A DNA stretch of 64,000 bases from Quercus robur (lineage: Eukaryota > Streptophyta > Magnoliopsida > Fagales > Fagaceae), in contig NC_065536.1 in NCBI RefSeq assembly GCF_932294415.1, forward strand, positions 15,745,974-15,809,973, given 5' to 3'. Shown here one piece after another: positions 46,976-57,758 of this stretch. The translations under genes and the position numbers were made by a program. Positions within the stretch are counted from its first letter, which is position 1, and each line of letters opens with the position of its first letter. The notes beneath the pieces are model-generated. The model was given only the letters and a program-made list of their open reading frames with translations. It was not told the DNA's origin and ran no database searches.

Positions 46976-47618
46976 ACTGCCAACAAAATAGCCCAAATTA
47001 GAAACTTTTAAAATGTACCAAACAAAAGCAGAATGATAATTTATAATATATATTATATCATAATCTACATTACTACTTTCTTTTTCGTTTTTCTTTTTTT
47101 CATTTTCTCAAACTAGGTTGTACATTGATATAAAATTAACGATCATTTTTTTGTGATATTTGTAATGAGATAAAGTTTAGCTACAATATTGATTATAATC
47201 TTAAGCTATAACCTTATTTAATATCTTTCTATTGGAGGTGATTTTTGACAAACCCACCATTGAATTACATATTCTTCTTATAATATCCATGCTTGCAAAA
47301 CTTTGTCCTTTGTAATGGGTATGATTCAAAGTTTCTTAAAAATGAATTACAAGTTTGTTAATCCAGTCCAATATATATGTAGCACCTTAGCCAAGCTCAA
47401 TTGAATCCTAATTTTTCTGTTCTATTTTCAACTAATTAACAAGATTATCCCCAAAAAGAAGTAGCATTCTAATTTTCAAGAAAAAAAAATAAAAAAATAG
47501 TAAAAATAAAAACTCACCAGGAAGATACAAGCCTGCATATACCACCACAGAGAAAATCACAGCAACCAAATGGTCCTGGACCGGGAGGCCCTGGTGGAGG
47601 TCCCCAACGAGGAGGCAT

Positions 47619-47745
47619 TTCTCTCTATCAATCTCCTTTCTCTTAGTTCTAAGTTTTGGACAATGTGGCTAACTTCTTTCACTAAGTTTGCAATGTTGTT
47701 ATATATGAAAATGAGCTAAACCTATAGGTCTCTATATAAAGACTT
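47619..47745 (-). promoter_or_regulatory. Promoter remnant of the split CYSTM-like gene
   Basis: On the minus strand a TATA box CTTTATATAGAG (about 47730-47741) lies roughly 115 bases upstream of the ATG at 47618. Confidence 0.5.
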
Positions 47746-48311
47746 TCAAGATAGGGAAAGAACCTTTTTTTTTAAGTTAATTTGTTTTCTTTTTCTTCTT
47801 TGAGAAAGAGAGCTTAATGGTTAAGGATACAAGTTTCTTGAAGATTCTAGCGTACTGGTGGACTAGTAAGTCAAAGAAAATTGTACATAGTTTAGTTGGT
47901 TTGAGGATATTTTGATGATTTCATCCACTTATCTTTTTCAACCTAACGTTCCATGCAAAACCTAACATTCAAAGTTTCAAGACTAAGTTATGTTTTTTTG
48001 AGACACAAGACTAAGTTATCTTTCTTGTTCTCTTCAAGATACTTCATTGCTTTCAATGAGTTGTACGTTTCACTTTCTCTGCCCCATTCCAATGCAATTT
48101 GTAAACAAAAAGACTAGCACGTGTCGGCATGCGTACGAACTGAGACCATTGCCATGTCGGTCTCTCATAATTCATAACTCTACTAATCAACATGTTTTGT
48201 GTGGAACCATCTTTATCAAGCAATCCATAAGTTGAGGAATGAAGGTTGTTCTGCTACTGTGGAGTTTAGTTTGTATTCCGACCCAATATGGAAGCATGAC
48301 GATTTTAAATG
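47746..48311. other. Gene-free spacer
   Basis: No recognised gene or repeat family. Confidence 0.35.
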
Positions 48312-48462
48312 AGATTTGGGTCCGTTTGATATATGAAATTAAACAACAGTTTTTAGTTTTTAAACAACATTATACGTATTTTCACACACTTTTTCACCCA
48401 CATGTATTTCCAAAAAATACAAACAATGTTACTAGAACAACATTACCAAATGGGCCCATAAT
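48312..48462. mobile_element. MITE-like foldback element
   Basis: The left end TTTGGGTCCGTTTGATAT and the right end TTACCAAATGGGCCCATAA form imperfect inverted repeats about 150 bases apart, with no coding content. This suits a small non-autonomous DNA element. Confidence 0.5.
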
Positions 48463-49148
48463 TTCTAAGTCTTAGTTTATGAGTGGTCCGACTTGGGTTG
48501 AAAAATTTTTGCCCCGATTTTAGCACATTTTAAACCTGTGGTTTGGGTGGTTTTTTTTTTTTTTTTTTTTTTAATGTTTTTTTATGTGCTTTTTTTTTTT
48601 ATGTATGCTTTAGATTAGAGTTTTTATGTATTAATATACTATAATTGCCACCTCTGTATTTTTTTTTTTTTTTGACATGGAACTAAAAACTCAACAATTT
48701 CTCAGACATTGGTAAATTGTCGAACTATGTAATTGTCTTTATTTATTATCTATTTTTAGTCTCTTGTATATTTGGGAATTCGTTGAAATAACCAACAAAG
48801 GGCATGGATAAATTCTAAGGATGAGATGCGACAATTCGTATTTCAATGAAATAACTATTTTGTCACTTGCTTTTTTATTTTGTCAAAAAGATAAAACTAA
48901 TGGTGGTACAAAAAGAAGGTGACCAAAAAAAAAAAAAAAGCCAATTTCAACCTTTTGCTACATGGAAATAGGATTTTTACTATTTTGGTGTCCTCTTTTC
49001 AATAACTAAAACATCTCCAACTCATAACCAAAAGCCAAATAAAATGAATACATTAAAGATAGTCATTATAGTAAATTATTTTAACTCAACTAAACAATTA
49101 ACAAACCCATCTTTTCACATCTACCTACAAGGCTACAACATTCTCTTT
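48463..49148. other. Gene-free spacer with T-rich runs
   Basis: Long T runs at about 48552-48572 and 48660-48675. No coding region. Confidence 0.4.
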
Positions 49149-49570
49149 TCACTTTCTTTTTCTTTCTTCCATCTTATTTCTGTCAATAGTGACTGACGAA
49201 AAGTGATCATGTACAAAACCTAGAACGTCCCATGTTGATGTTGGCAAAATATGGTTGAAACTTGAAAGGTTCATTGATGAAAAGCATATTGGCCAAGAAG
49301 AAATTGGCCATGTATGTATATAGTTGCCATTTGGACAATCCATGAGAATATGTAGTAAAGATTGGTCCGCTACCTTACAAACAAGACATGCTAATTCTTC
49401 AAGAGAGAGTCTAATACTTAGAAGTTAGAACCTCCCTTGTTGACAAAATATTTCAGGCAATTTTTCAGATGAGAATATTCTTGCTCTCATTTATGATTTT
49501 TCTTTAACTTCCATATGGATTTCCAATCCATAGATGTCATCAGTCCTGTGTCTAAGAACCCTGACTGCTG
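49149..49570 (-). pseudogene. LINE remnant: zinc-binding reverse-transcriptase (zf-RVT) tail
   Basis: Read on the minus strand the blocks MDWKSIWKLK, LACLVCKVAD and LLHILMDCPNGNYI, in shifting frames, resemble the zf-RVT region near the C-terminus of plant L1-type LINEs (WKSIWKL...CxxC...H...C). The last open part runs 49343-49149. No reverse-transcriptase or endonuclease domain is near. It is old and decayed. Confidence 0.5.
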
Positions 49571-49927
49571 GTTGGCCAAATAAGCCAATGTCTTTGAGAA
49601 AGATCCATTACTACTAGTGATCTAAACTCTAAAGGAATGAATCTTCTTTAAGAGAAGAAGGAATATGTATGTTGAAAATATTGATTGTTGTGTTGGAATC
49701 AAACAATTCAAATATTTTGTTTCCATCCCAAGTTCTAGTAATATTTTCAACTCTTTTTAATATGCTTCTATATTTCTATCCCAAGCCCTAGTAATATTTT
49801 CAACTATTTTTAACATGAAATTAGAAATATGCTTCATATTATCTAATATAGTATCAAAGTTGAAGTTTAAGTGATAACCTAATGCATCAATTATGGTGTC
49901 TTATGTTTGGTTTGAACCAAACCTCTA

Positions 49928-50029
49928 CCTCCCCCACTATTTACCCATCCAATATATGTATAAAGATCAAAATTTGGCCCTCCCCCACTATTTACCCATC
50001 CAATATATGTATAAAGATCAAAATTTGGC
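49928..50029. repeat. 51-bp tandem duplication
   Basis: Two adjacent units containing CCCCCACTATTTACCCATCC and AAGATCAAAATTTGGCC are essentially identical. This is a simple recent duplication in non-coding DNA. Confidence 0.92.
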
Positions 50030-50625
50030 CTGTTACCTAATTAGAGTACTAATGACCAAACTTTGGGTGCGTTTGGATAAGCTCTTGCAAAACAATTTTT
50101 TGGATTTAAAATGAGCATTTGTAAAAAACCTATGAGGAGTTGTTATTGTGAAATGGAGTTTTGAGTTTTAAAAACGCCTAACTAAACGTACCATTTGAAA
50201 ATATAAAAATGTACCAATTTCCCTTACCATAACTTATAGTCGCTGTGTATAAGGCAATCCCTATTGTGGCAAATGTTTTTTCATACACATATTAGTCCCA
50301 TAATGCTAATGTTTAAGGACCACAAATGTTTACTTGTCTTCATATATTCTGTTTTTGTGAGATTAGGACGTGACTTAACATGCCAAATTGCCAATATAAG
50401 CGTCATAAATACAATATGTGAAAAAGATATTTGTAACATCAGTAATTGTCATTCGTAGGATGAAAAATAAGTTAGGTATAAAAATAACATTGAGTCGCTT
50501 TTGAAATTTCAATGATTAAATTGAAATAATTGATGTTTTTAAGAATGAAATTGAACATTGTCAAGTAATTTGACATTTTTAATTTTTAGATAAGTAGACA
50601 TTGAGAAGAGTGAGAGGAAGGCAAA

Positions 50626-50765
50626 ATTTTCATATGCGCCCGTCTTATGTGCCTTATATGAAACTAAGATGTGAGTTCTATAAGTGTAAGACTCATATGT
50701 CAATCTCACATTAAGAATTATATGTCAGTTTCACATAGAACACATGAGACAAGCGCAAGAAATAC
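50626..50765. mobile_element. MITE-like foldback element with TIRs of about 35 bp
   Basis: The left arm reads TTTCATATGCGCCCGTCTTA. The inverse of the right arm reads TTTCTTGCGCTTGTCTCATG. They align over about 35 bases with several mismatches and continue to a shared AAACT. The interior has no coding content. The target duplication is unclear. Confidence 0.55.
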
Positions 50766-50769
50766 TTTC

Positions 50770-52408
50770 TTAAGAGGAGAGAGAGGTACAATTAATTACA
50801 CTTATTATGCAATCGTTACAAATAAATCCAACCACTAGAATAAATGAAACAGCCATCCCCATCACAAGTTAAAGCATAAATTGGCCCATGAATTGGCCCG
50901 TCCTCGTTCAAACTAGCTTTTTAAACGATCACAACATGGTACACCAAGAATAGTTTTTAACCTTTGGTTGCTATCTAATCTCATATAATCTATATTACAA
51001 GTATCCGGAGAAGTAGAATGAGATTTTAAATTACCTTTAAAATTTAAAAAAAGCTATTCTTTATTATGAAATAAACATTGTCAATTTTAATTAAATGAAG
51101 AGGATTATTTTTATTTTATATTATATTCTGAAGGTGCCCATTGACAATCTATGTCGAGTTTCACTGCTATTAGTGAAAAGTGAAAACAGCTATTGGCTTT
51201 TGTGACTGATTGAGTCGAATTTCGTGGCCCTTAAAACTTCTTATCTTGACTTGACAAGTACTGATTGTTTTTTTTTGTGTGAATATCCTACAAGCCTGCA
51301 TGAAGCAAAACCCGATTCTTTTTGAACCTGTCACATATTGGGTTACATATATAATCTCTCATCCCTTCAGCAATGCCCAAAACGTGAGGATGATCAAAGG
51401 TTTGCCTAAAGTCATTGAAGCAGCTGAACCTTTTATCCAATTAAGATCAAAATTCAAGATTACTGTGTATTTAACAATTCAAAAATCGAAAGCCTTAGTT
51501 CTTACGGAGAGTGGATAATAAGAGGTTTTTTTTTTAATATAAAAATAATAAGAGTTTTCTTAATCCATTATAAATCCCAAAGCAATAATGGAGGACCTCC
51601 AACCATCAGTTCTACTTCTACCTAATTCTCACCATCCATATTCATTACTCTGGTTTGAAGTAAATTCAACAGCTCAAAATAATAGTGTTTGTGTGTGTGA
51701 TGGCATAAGTAAAGTCTTTTTCCCTTTAGTTTATCACTTCTACTTCTACCTAATCCCCTTGTCTCTATTCCGAGCTTTTGTCTTGGCATTTTTTTATTTG
51801 CTATGCACCACTAACCTCTATTTAATACTAAAGTGAGTTGTGGACTTGACTCCCCTTATTATTTTGAACCTGAGTTGAAAGGTTCAATTTATTAAATTTT
51901 CATAAAACCAGAAGAAAATTTAGTAACAAATTTATTAAAGGCAGTACCAAGGCTACTAATTGAGTCCAAACGCACCCTAATTAATTGGTTTAAATTTTGA
52001 TTTGATTTTGATTAACACAAGAACTATCATGTACTGCATAATCATCTCAAGACTTCCCAAAAAAAAAAAAAGTGTAAAGCAAATTGTTAAATGCCAATAT
52101 TTGCAAACAACCACATTTTGCACAAGAAACTCAAAAGGAATGAATGCATCGGATTGGATGGTTCATTCAGATCATCACATATATCCAATAGTTATAATTA
52201 AAATTAAATGCATACAAATAAATGTCCAATAGCCATTGATAAAGAGAGACATTAAACTGGCACACTAAAAACCAGTATGTCTTTCAATTTTAGTAACTTG
52301 TTACTAAGTCCTTTTGCTCTAAAGTGGTCATTATTTTCACATAGCTGATAGATGTATATCTCTAGATAGTAGTTGCACATGGTGTGTGTATTGGTAGGAA
52401 GAAGTTGA
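50770..52408. other. Gene-free spacer
   Basis: Several short open frames occur, none recognisable. AT-rich. Confidence 0.4.
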
Positions 52409-53235
52409 TTATGGAGGAGGTGGTCCTGGTGGGCCAGGGGGCCCAGGAGGCCCAGGTGGGCCACCAAAGCAATCTTGAAACAACCAGCAACAGCATAAGA
52501 AGCTCAGGCTGCAGCCAAAAATATCAAATAAAACAAAGTCATTAAAACCAGGATTGGTACAATAATAATTATATCAATAAAAAAAATTAATTAAATTTTT
52601 TTTTTTTTAAACTTCAATGTTCCCGTACAAACTCAATCTTAAATAAATAAATAAATAAAACCCTTTCAATATTTTGCCACAAACTTTTAAATTTTTTTAG
52701 CCAACATTAAAAAATAAGGCTTGGTTGTTGTTATAGAGATCAATAATCTTTAAAATGCAACTTTTTTTTTCATTATACTCTAATGTTCTATATATTAGTA
52801 TATTATGAGTTTGTTATTGAGCCAAAAGTTTTGTAACTCGATTGGCATCTCCTAATGTTTCTAATAGAGATATCATGAGATATCATCCCCAACTATCGAA
52901 TTATCAAGAAATGATTATGTTATTGAAAAAAGGAAAATAGTGTGGGATACTCGTTCTTGTAAGCTAGATTAAAACTAATTCAAAGAAAAAGTTTTGAAAA
53001 CCAGAAATATTAAGCTTCAGTGAATTACAAGGAAATGAAAAAACAACACCTGTTTCTCATGTTCTACATATAATATGTCACCTCACAGCTCACCATTCCT
53101 TTGAGAATAATAATGCCAACAAGCCATTGAATCTTAATTGATTAATGAGATCATATAACTACAATAGCAAGGAAGCTTGAGTCCAATAAAGAGAAATTCA
53201 AAAAGGTGGAATGCTCAAAATTAAAATTACTTAAT

Positions 53236-53277
<42 letters not shown>

Positions 53278-53521
53278 AGTAGTAAATTGAAACCAAAACT
53301 TAGATGTTAGAATGTACATACCAAGTACCAATCATGTCAAAAAAACCACAGAAGAACGGTCCTCCTGGTCCTGGACCCCATCCGGGTGGTCCAGGCGGTC
53401 CGGGTGGACCCCATCCAGGTGGTCCGGGTGGCCCTGGCGGTCCAGGTGGTCCTGGTGGTCCTCCTGGTCCTGGACCCCATCCGGGTGGTCCGGGCGGTCC
53501 TCCTGGCCCTCCAGGTCCCAT
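52409..53521 (-). CDS. CYSTM-like protein with long collagen-like Gly-Pro-Pro tracts (two exons)
   Basis: Exon 1 is 53521-53322 and exon 2 is 52508-52409 on the minus strand, with a GTATGT donor, a CTGCAG acceptor and a phase-2 intron whose junction codon is Cys. The product is 99 residues. Residues 1-55 are almost wholly Gly, Pro and Trp: GPP triplets broken by three GWGP motifs. Then FFCGFFDMIGT leads to the CYSTM-like module CLSFLCCCWLFQDCF. The last 17 residues are again GPP repeats ending PPPP. Intron position and phase match the paralogue at 19075-20448, but the N-terminal tract is about three times longer. Replication slippage in the GC-rich repeat is the likely cause. The collagen-like pattern need not mean a triple helix. 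Its function is unknown, and the membrane location is inferred from the CYSTM family. Confidence 0.8.
53239..53275 (+). repeat. Long A run in the intron
   Basis: A run of about 36 A lies in the intron of the gene at 52409-53521, roughly 45 bases from the exon 1 donor. Confidence 0.9.
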
Positions 53522-53639
53522 TACAAGCTAACTCTTAATGATATCACCACCACCACCACTGCCACAGTCTCCACCAGAAGAAGGTGCACTCTCAGAACTT
53601 CAGAATATGTCTAACATAATATACACAGCAATAGCAAAA

Positions 53640-53680
53640 GTTCCTAGTAGCTCCTTGGGAACTTATATAAGCCCAAAGGG
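53640..53680 (-). promoter_or_regulatory. TATA box of the GPP-rich CYSTM-like gene
   Basis: On the minus strand GCTTATATAAGTTCC places a TATA box at about 53661-53672, some 140 bases upstream of the ATG at 53521. Confidence 0.5.
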
Positions 53681-56266
53681 GTTTTTATGGGGTTTATAGA
53701 GGGAATTGCTTAGACTAGAAGCATCCTTATGACTACCATGCATTCAAATTTATATCGAACCAATTAGCTATCCTCCAATCTTTTTGTACATGTGACTCTA
53801 TTTCACCTAATCGTCTCCAAGCTACCAGTCAAGGCCAATCCTCCTTTTGTATAGTCCCATTTTATCACGTATCTCATGGCAAATTTGTCTCAAAGTTATT
53901 TGTGCATGCAATGCATTTTCCAAAACACATTAGGCATGAGGCCCAACACAAGGCATGCATGCCACGTAGTGCTTCCACAGAATTCTTGAGATTGTTAATT
54001 AGTACAAAGTTTTGTTATTAAATGGCATATATAAATTATAATTGCCTCTGGATTAGGTGGACAGCCTGGAAATTAGACATCTGCATAAATTAGCTTATGA
54101 AATTATTTTGAGACAGTGATGTGGCATTGCAAATAGTCTCAATTTTCTTTCTTTTTTTCTTTTCAGCCTAAAGTAACTATGCCTCCTCATATTTATAGAG
54201 CAGCCTCAAGGCTAACCAGATTTTCCAACTGCAGTTCATTTTCTTGAAGATTGGTTTCACCATGGAATTTGATTTAAGTGCAACAATAATGTCAACTCAG
54301 GCCATTTGGGCTTTTGAAATCAACTATAAGTGAAATGGACAGCTCCAATCCTCCAACTCCATTGGGTTCTTGTTAAATCCTCTGGTTTTGAAATACTGTG
54401 TGCTTTACTGCTATACAGCTATGTTTTAATTTGTGGTTGTTTGCCAATTTCTTTTCTTCTTAAAAAAAATTGTGTTGTCCAATTTCTTTACATTTTTGTT
54501 TATATAACTTTAATGTTGTATTTTTTTATGGGTACGTGCGTTTTTTTTTTTTTTTTTTTGGGGTAGAAATGGGTATGTGTTGTTGAGTACCTGTTATTGT
54601 GCTTTTGCCTAAATGCAAAGTGATAGATTAGTTTAAAGTAAATTTCATATATATTTTATAAAATGGTTTTGTTTGTTGTACATTAATGTATTTATATTTG
54701 GTTTAGAGCTTGCTTAATTGTTTGATTTTATCTCACTGATTTTACACCATTAGCTAAAGGAAGAATAATTTATGAGAAAAAAACATCCACAATTTATGCA
54801 TATTTAAAAAAAAAAAAAAAATTCAAGATTTGCAAATTGTAATTCAATTATTTATGATTTATCTCAAATTCTAAAATTCTGAAATCTTAAACCGCCTAAA
54901 GGATAAAAAATGTGATTTTAAGAAAATAGATACTATTTCCTTGAAACTTATCCTAAATTTTGACAATATAGACAATTTTGAGTGAATGAATTATGAATAT
55001 AAGAATTTTTTTTTTTTTTTTACTTAAAAATTATATTATATTTAACTTGCCCCTCTAGGAAAAATTTATGGCTTAGCCACTGATACGGAGTAAAACTTTA
55101 TTACTGTGACGGAGTCTCTTTCACTGGGGAAGGTGAAAAGTAAGGTTGGTAGGAGTATTTTTTGTTTATTGAATGTTGAATTTTTTGTTTATTGAAAGCT
55201 AGTCTACTCCTAAATGTCTTGAATATTTAATTTTGGGTTTTTGTCTTGCTGATAATACAATTCAGTAGTAGAGATTCAGGTTGATATCTTAAATCCAAGA
55301 AAACATCCCCAAAGGTTGTTTAGGAGGATACTGTCATGTGTTAGAAAAATACTTCAGAACTACCCGTTTTTTTTTTTGAAGATTTGATTGAATGTCTAAA
55401 ACAACTTGATTGGAAAATACAAATGCACACATGACAGTATGTGAAAGGGAATAATGAAGTTTGATTATTAATCTCCATAAAATAATGAGAAATTTGATTA
55501 ATTAATTTGAAATTTAAAAAAAGTTTAGTTGTATCAAAAAAAAAAAAAAAAGAGAGGAAAACATAACACACTATAACAAAAGTTTGAAGAATATAGATCA
55601 CTTCAAAGAAGAATAATATCAATCAAACGCGCCTAAACTTTCTTCAGCTTTTATTTTTGTTCCAATGATTTCAAATTTTTTTTTCATATGATGCTGCTAA
55701 ACCCCATAAAAGAACATAGTTTTGTTATCGAAAGTAGATGGAGCTTAACGGAGCTTAACGGCACAATTTAAATAAAGACTGACATAAGAATTATATAGGA
55801 AATAAATGTAAATAGTAAAGAACTGGAATGGAAAATAATAATAATAATAATAATAAAAGAAAAAAAAAAAACATAAAAAAGTCAAAAGGATTTAATTTGT
55901 CTAACCCTAACGTTTACTCCAAAACCAGGACAACCCTAGAACACTTTAGAAAGTACCTTGTGATGACAAGGCCTCTGGTGTGTTAGACTTACACAGCTAA
56001 CTTTCTCGAATACTGGCCTAATTTTTCTGATGTAAAATGACAAACCTACCATTGAAATGCAATTAGCTATCTTCCATAATGCACGTTAATTCCACAAAGA
56101 ACCGGCTAAATTGAACATTGGACATTATATTAGTAATTACATTCCTTTTTTTACATCTTTGCCAGTATGCCAATGATTGATTGGCAACTCAATCCTTGGT
56201 ACATTCTAGGTTTCTCTCCAATTTTTTATTTATTTTTTATTTTTTTTAAATGTTGGTTTTTTACAG
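53681..56266. other. Gene-free spacer
   Basis: AT-rich with several T or A runs, an (ATA)n run at about 55826-55855, and no recognised coding region. I searched its minus strand for the missing last exon of HASTY and did not find it. Confidence 0.4.
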
Positions 56267-56950
56267 CTACAAACAAAGCAATATGGCCACATCCTGTAGA
56301 TGAAAAGGTGCTCAAAGCATTTGAACAAAATAGCATTCAGTAAGCTTCTGGAAGTCTATATATGCCTTGAAACATGACCAGGATTCTCTATTTCAAACTT
56401 AAGAAGCTACTAGGGTGTTCATCCAAAAAAAGAAGCTACTAGGGTAAGGAATAGTTTAATCATAGGCTGACAGTCTGTAAGTGTGGTTTAAATCTAGAAA
56501 AGAAAGATAAAATATAAATGAAGTATATATCAATTTGAAAAGCCTCACTCCCATGGCAATACACGCATATAAATAATGGAATGCCATGGAACTTTTGTAC
56601 CCCCAGTCAAAATCTTCTATATTCAGGGTTCTCGGAGGGTGAACTGGTTTGCTGTTGACCTTCGGCGAGAAAAATGTGCCTTAGACCATGGTATACTTGA
56701 GAAAAAATATACCTTGACCTTCGTTGTATCCGTGGTTTACTCCGCAGGGATGAGTTCAAAGGGTCCTACCTTGTTGAGGTTCTATGTCATCAAAAAATAT
56801 ATATATTTGTGAGAAGATATCCCCACTTTTAAAATAAAACTCAAATCTGTACAAGAAATCTGCCATGATCACAAGATTGCTGCCAATCCCACAACTTCCC
56901 CATCATCAGATCTGGATTCTGGAGCATTTACCAAATTGCGCGGCCTTGCT
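56267..56950 (+). pseudogene. Unidentified exon-like fragments
   Basis: Four blocks look like exons with splice borders. 56267-56339 (acceptor TTACAG, donor GTAAGC) reads NKAIWPHPVDEKVLKAFEQN. 56627-56690 (acceptor ATTCAG, donor GTATAC) reads RRVNWFAVDLRREKCALDH. From 56748 a block after CCGCAG reads DEFKGSYLVEVLCH. A last block ending at 56950 before GTGAGT reads NPTTSPSSDLDSGAFTKLRG. The phases do not join cleanly and no start or stop is evident. I do not recognise the protein. It is most likely a partial gene copy. A roughly 30-bp tandem repeat (GAAGCTACTAGGGT) lies between the first two blocks. Confidence 0.4.
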
Positions 56951-57441
56951 GTGAGTAGGAATGTGCTATATGTTAGCAAATATTACCAAACTGATAAGAT
57001 TATAAGATAAATAAAAAACATATGTTGTAATGAAAAGATGTTTATACTTTATATATGTTTATGCAAACTCTAAAGCTAAATATAGGGCATGGGAAATTTA
57101 GTCACACAATAGAGATAGGCAATGGAAAGAGAATATTGAATAATAAACTTTCCAAACTCATAAATATTTCCATTTTGATTTATCATCTTCCATGGAATAA
57201 ATTGTCATTGGACAATGACAACATCAACAACAATTACCCCAAATTATTTGGTATTGGTAAGGATATTCCATAGATTAGTCAAGGTTGGCCACATTTTTTT
57301 TTTTTCTCAATTCTATTATATCCAAAGTTATACACTTTGTTACTTCCTTAATTGACATGACCTTTTTAACTACTTCTACTAATGTTATTTTGAAAATGAA
57401 TTAAAAAGAAATGCAAAAAATTGATAACTATGAAAGCTTAC
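56951..57441. other. Spacer next to the HASTY 3' end
   Basis: No gene recognised. If the last HASTY exon is spliced, its intron starts here on the minus strand. If the donor at 57441 is not used, translation would stop at 57430-57428 after three extra codons. Confidence 0.35.
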
Positions 57442-57721
57442 TTGAAACATTTGTAATAACATTTACACTTTTCTGAGCAGCAAGTGCTTTCAACTTGTTT
57501 CCAGTAGCTAATAAAAGCAGGCTCTTCATATGCTGCTTCTGTTCCTTAGGACTAGATGTCTTTGTTAAAGCTTCTTCAAAAGCAGCCAAATCATGGGGTT
57601 TGATATAAGGGAGTGAGAGCAACACCTGGGACAACCAAAGAAACACATCCCCTCTCATTAAAACTTCTTAGATACTCCTTTAATCAAAACCTACCCACTT
57701 GCAAATGTCATGCACAAGACA

Positions 57722-57758
<37 letters not shown>

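Larger units (their letters stand above)
22915..47618 (-). pseudogene. CYSTM-like gene split in exon 2 by the 24-kb MULE
   Basis: Exon 1 (47618-47518) encodes MPPRWGPPPGPPGPG followed by a Cys-rich GCCDFLCGGICR stretch. A GT donor follows, and the acceptor GGCAG ends at 46977. Exon 2 starts at 46976 and is interrupted after 10 bases by the MULE (46966-23017). It resumes at the duplicated target (23016-23008) and continues with FLCCCCLFENCCG and a (GGP)n tail to the stop at 22917-22915. Layout, intron phase and motifs match the intact paralogue at 19075-20448, so before insertion this was an ordinary two-exon gene. A TATA box and leader survive upstream of exon 1. Any transcript from this promoter would run into the transposon. 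The allele is almost certainly null for the CYSTM module. Confidence 0.85.

Noticed and set aside
50050-50200. Possible MITE beginning GGTGCGTTTGGATAAGC
   Set aside because: Only one end is recognisable. The opposite inverted end is not convincing.
53304-53614. Plus-strand frames through the GPP-rich exon
   Set aside because: They are mirrors of the minus-strand gene. Only the minus strand has a start, donor, acceptor and Cys module consistent with paralogues.
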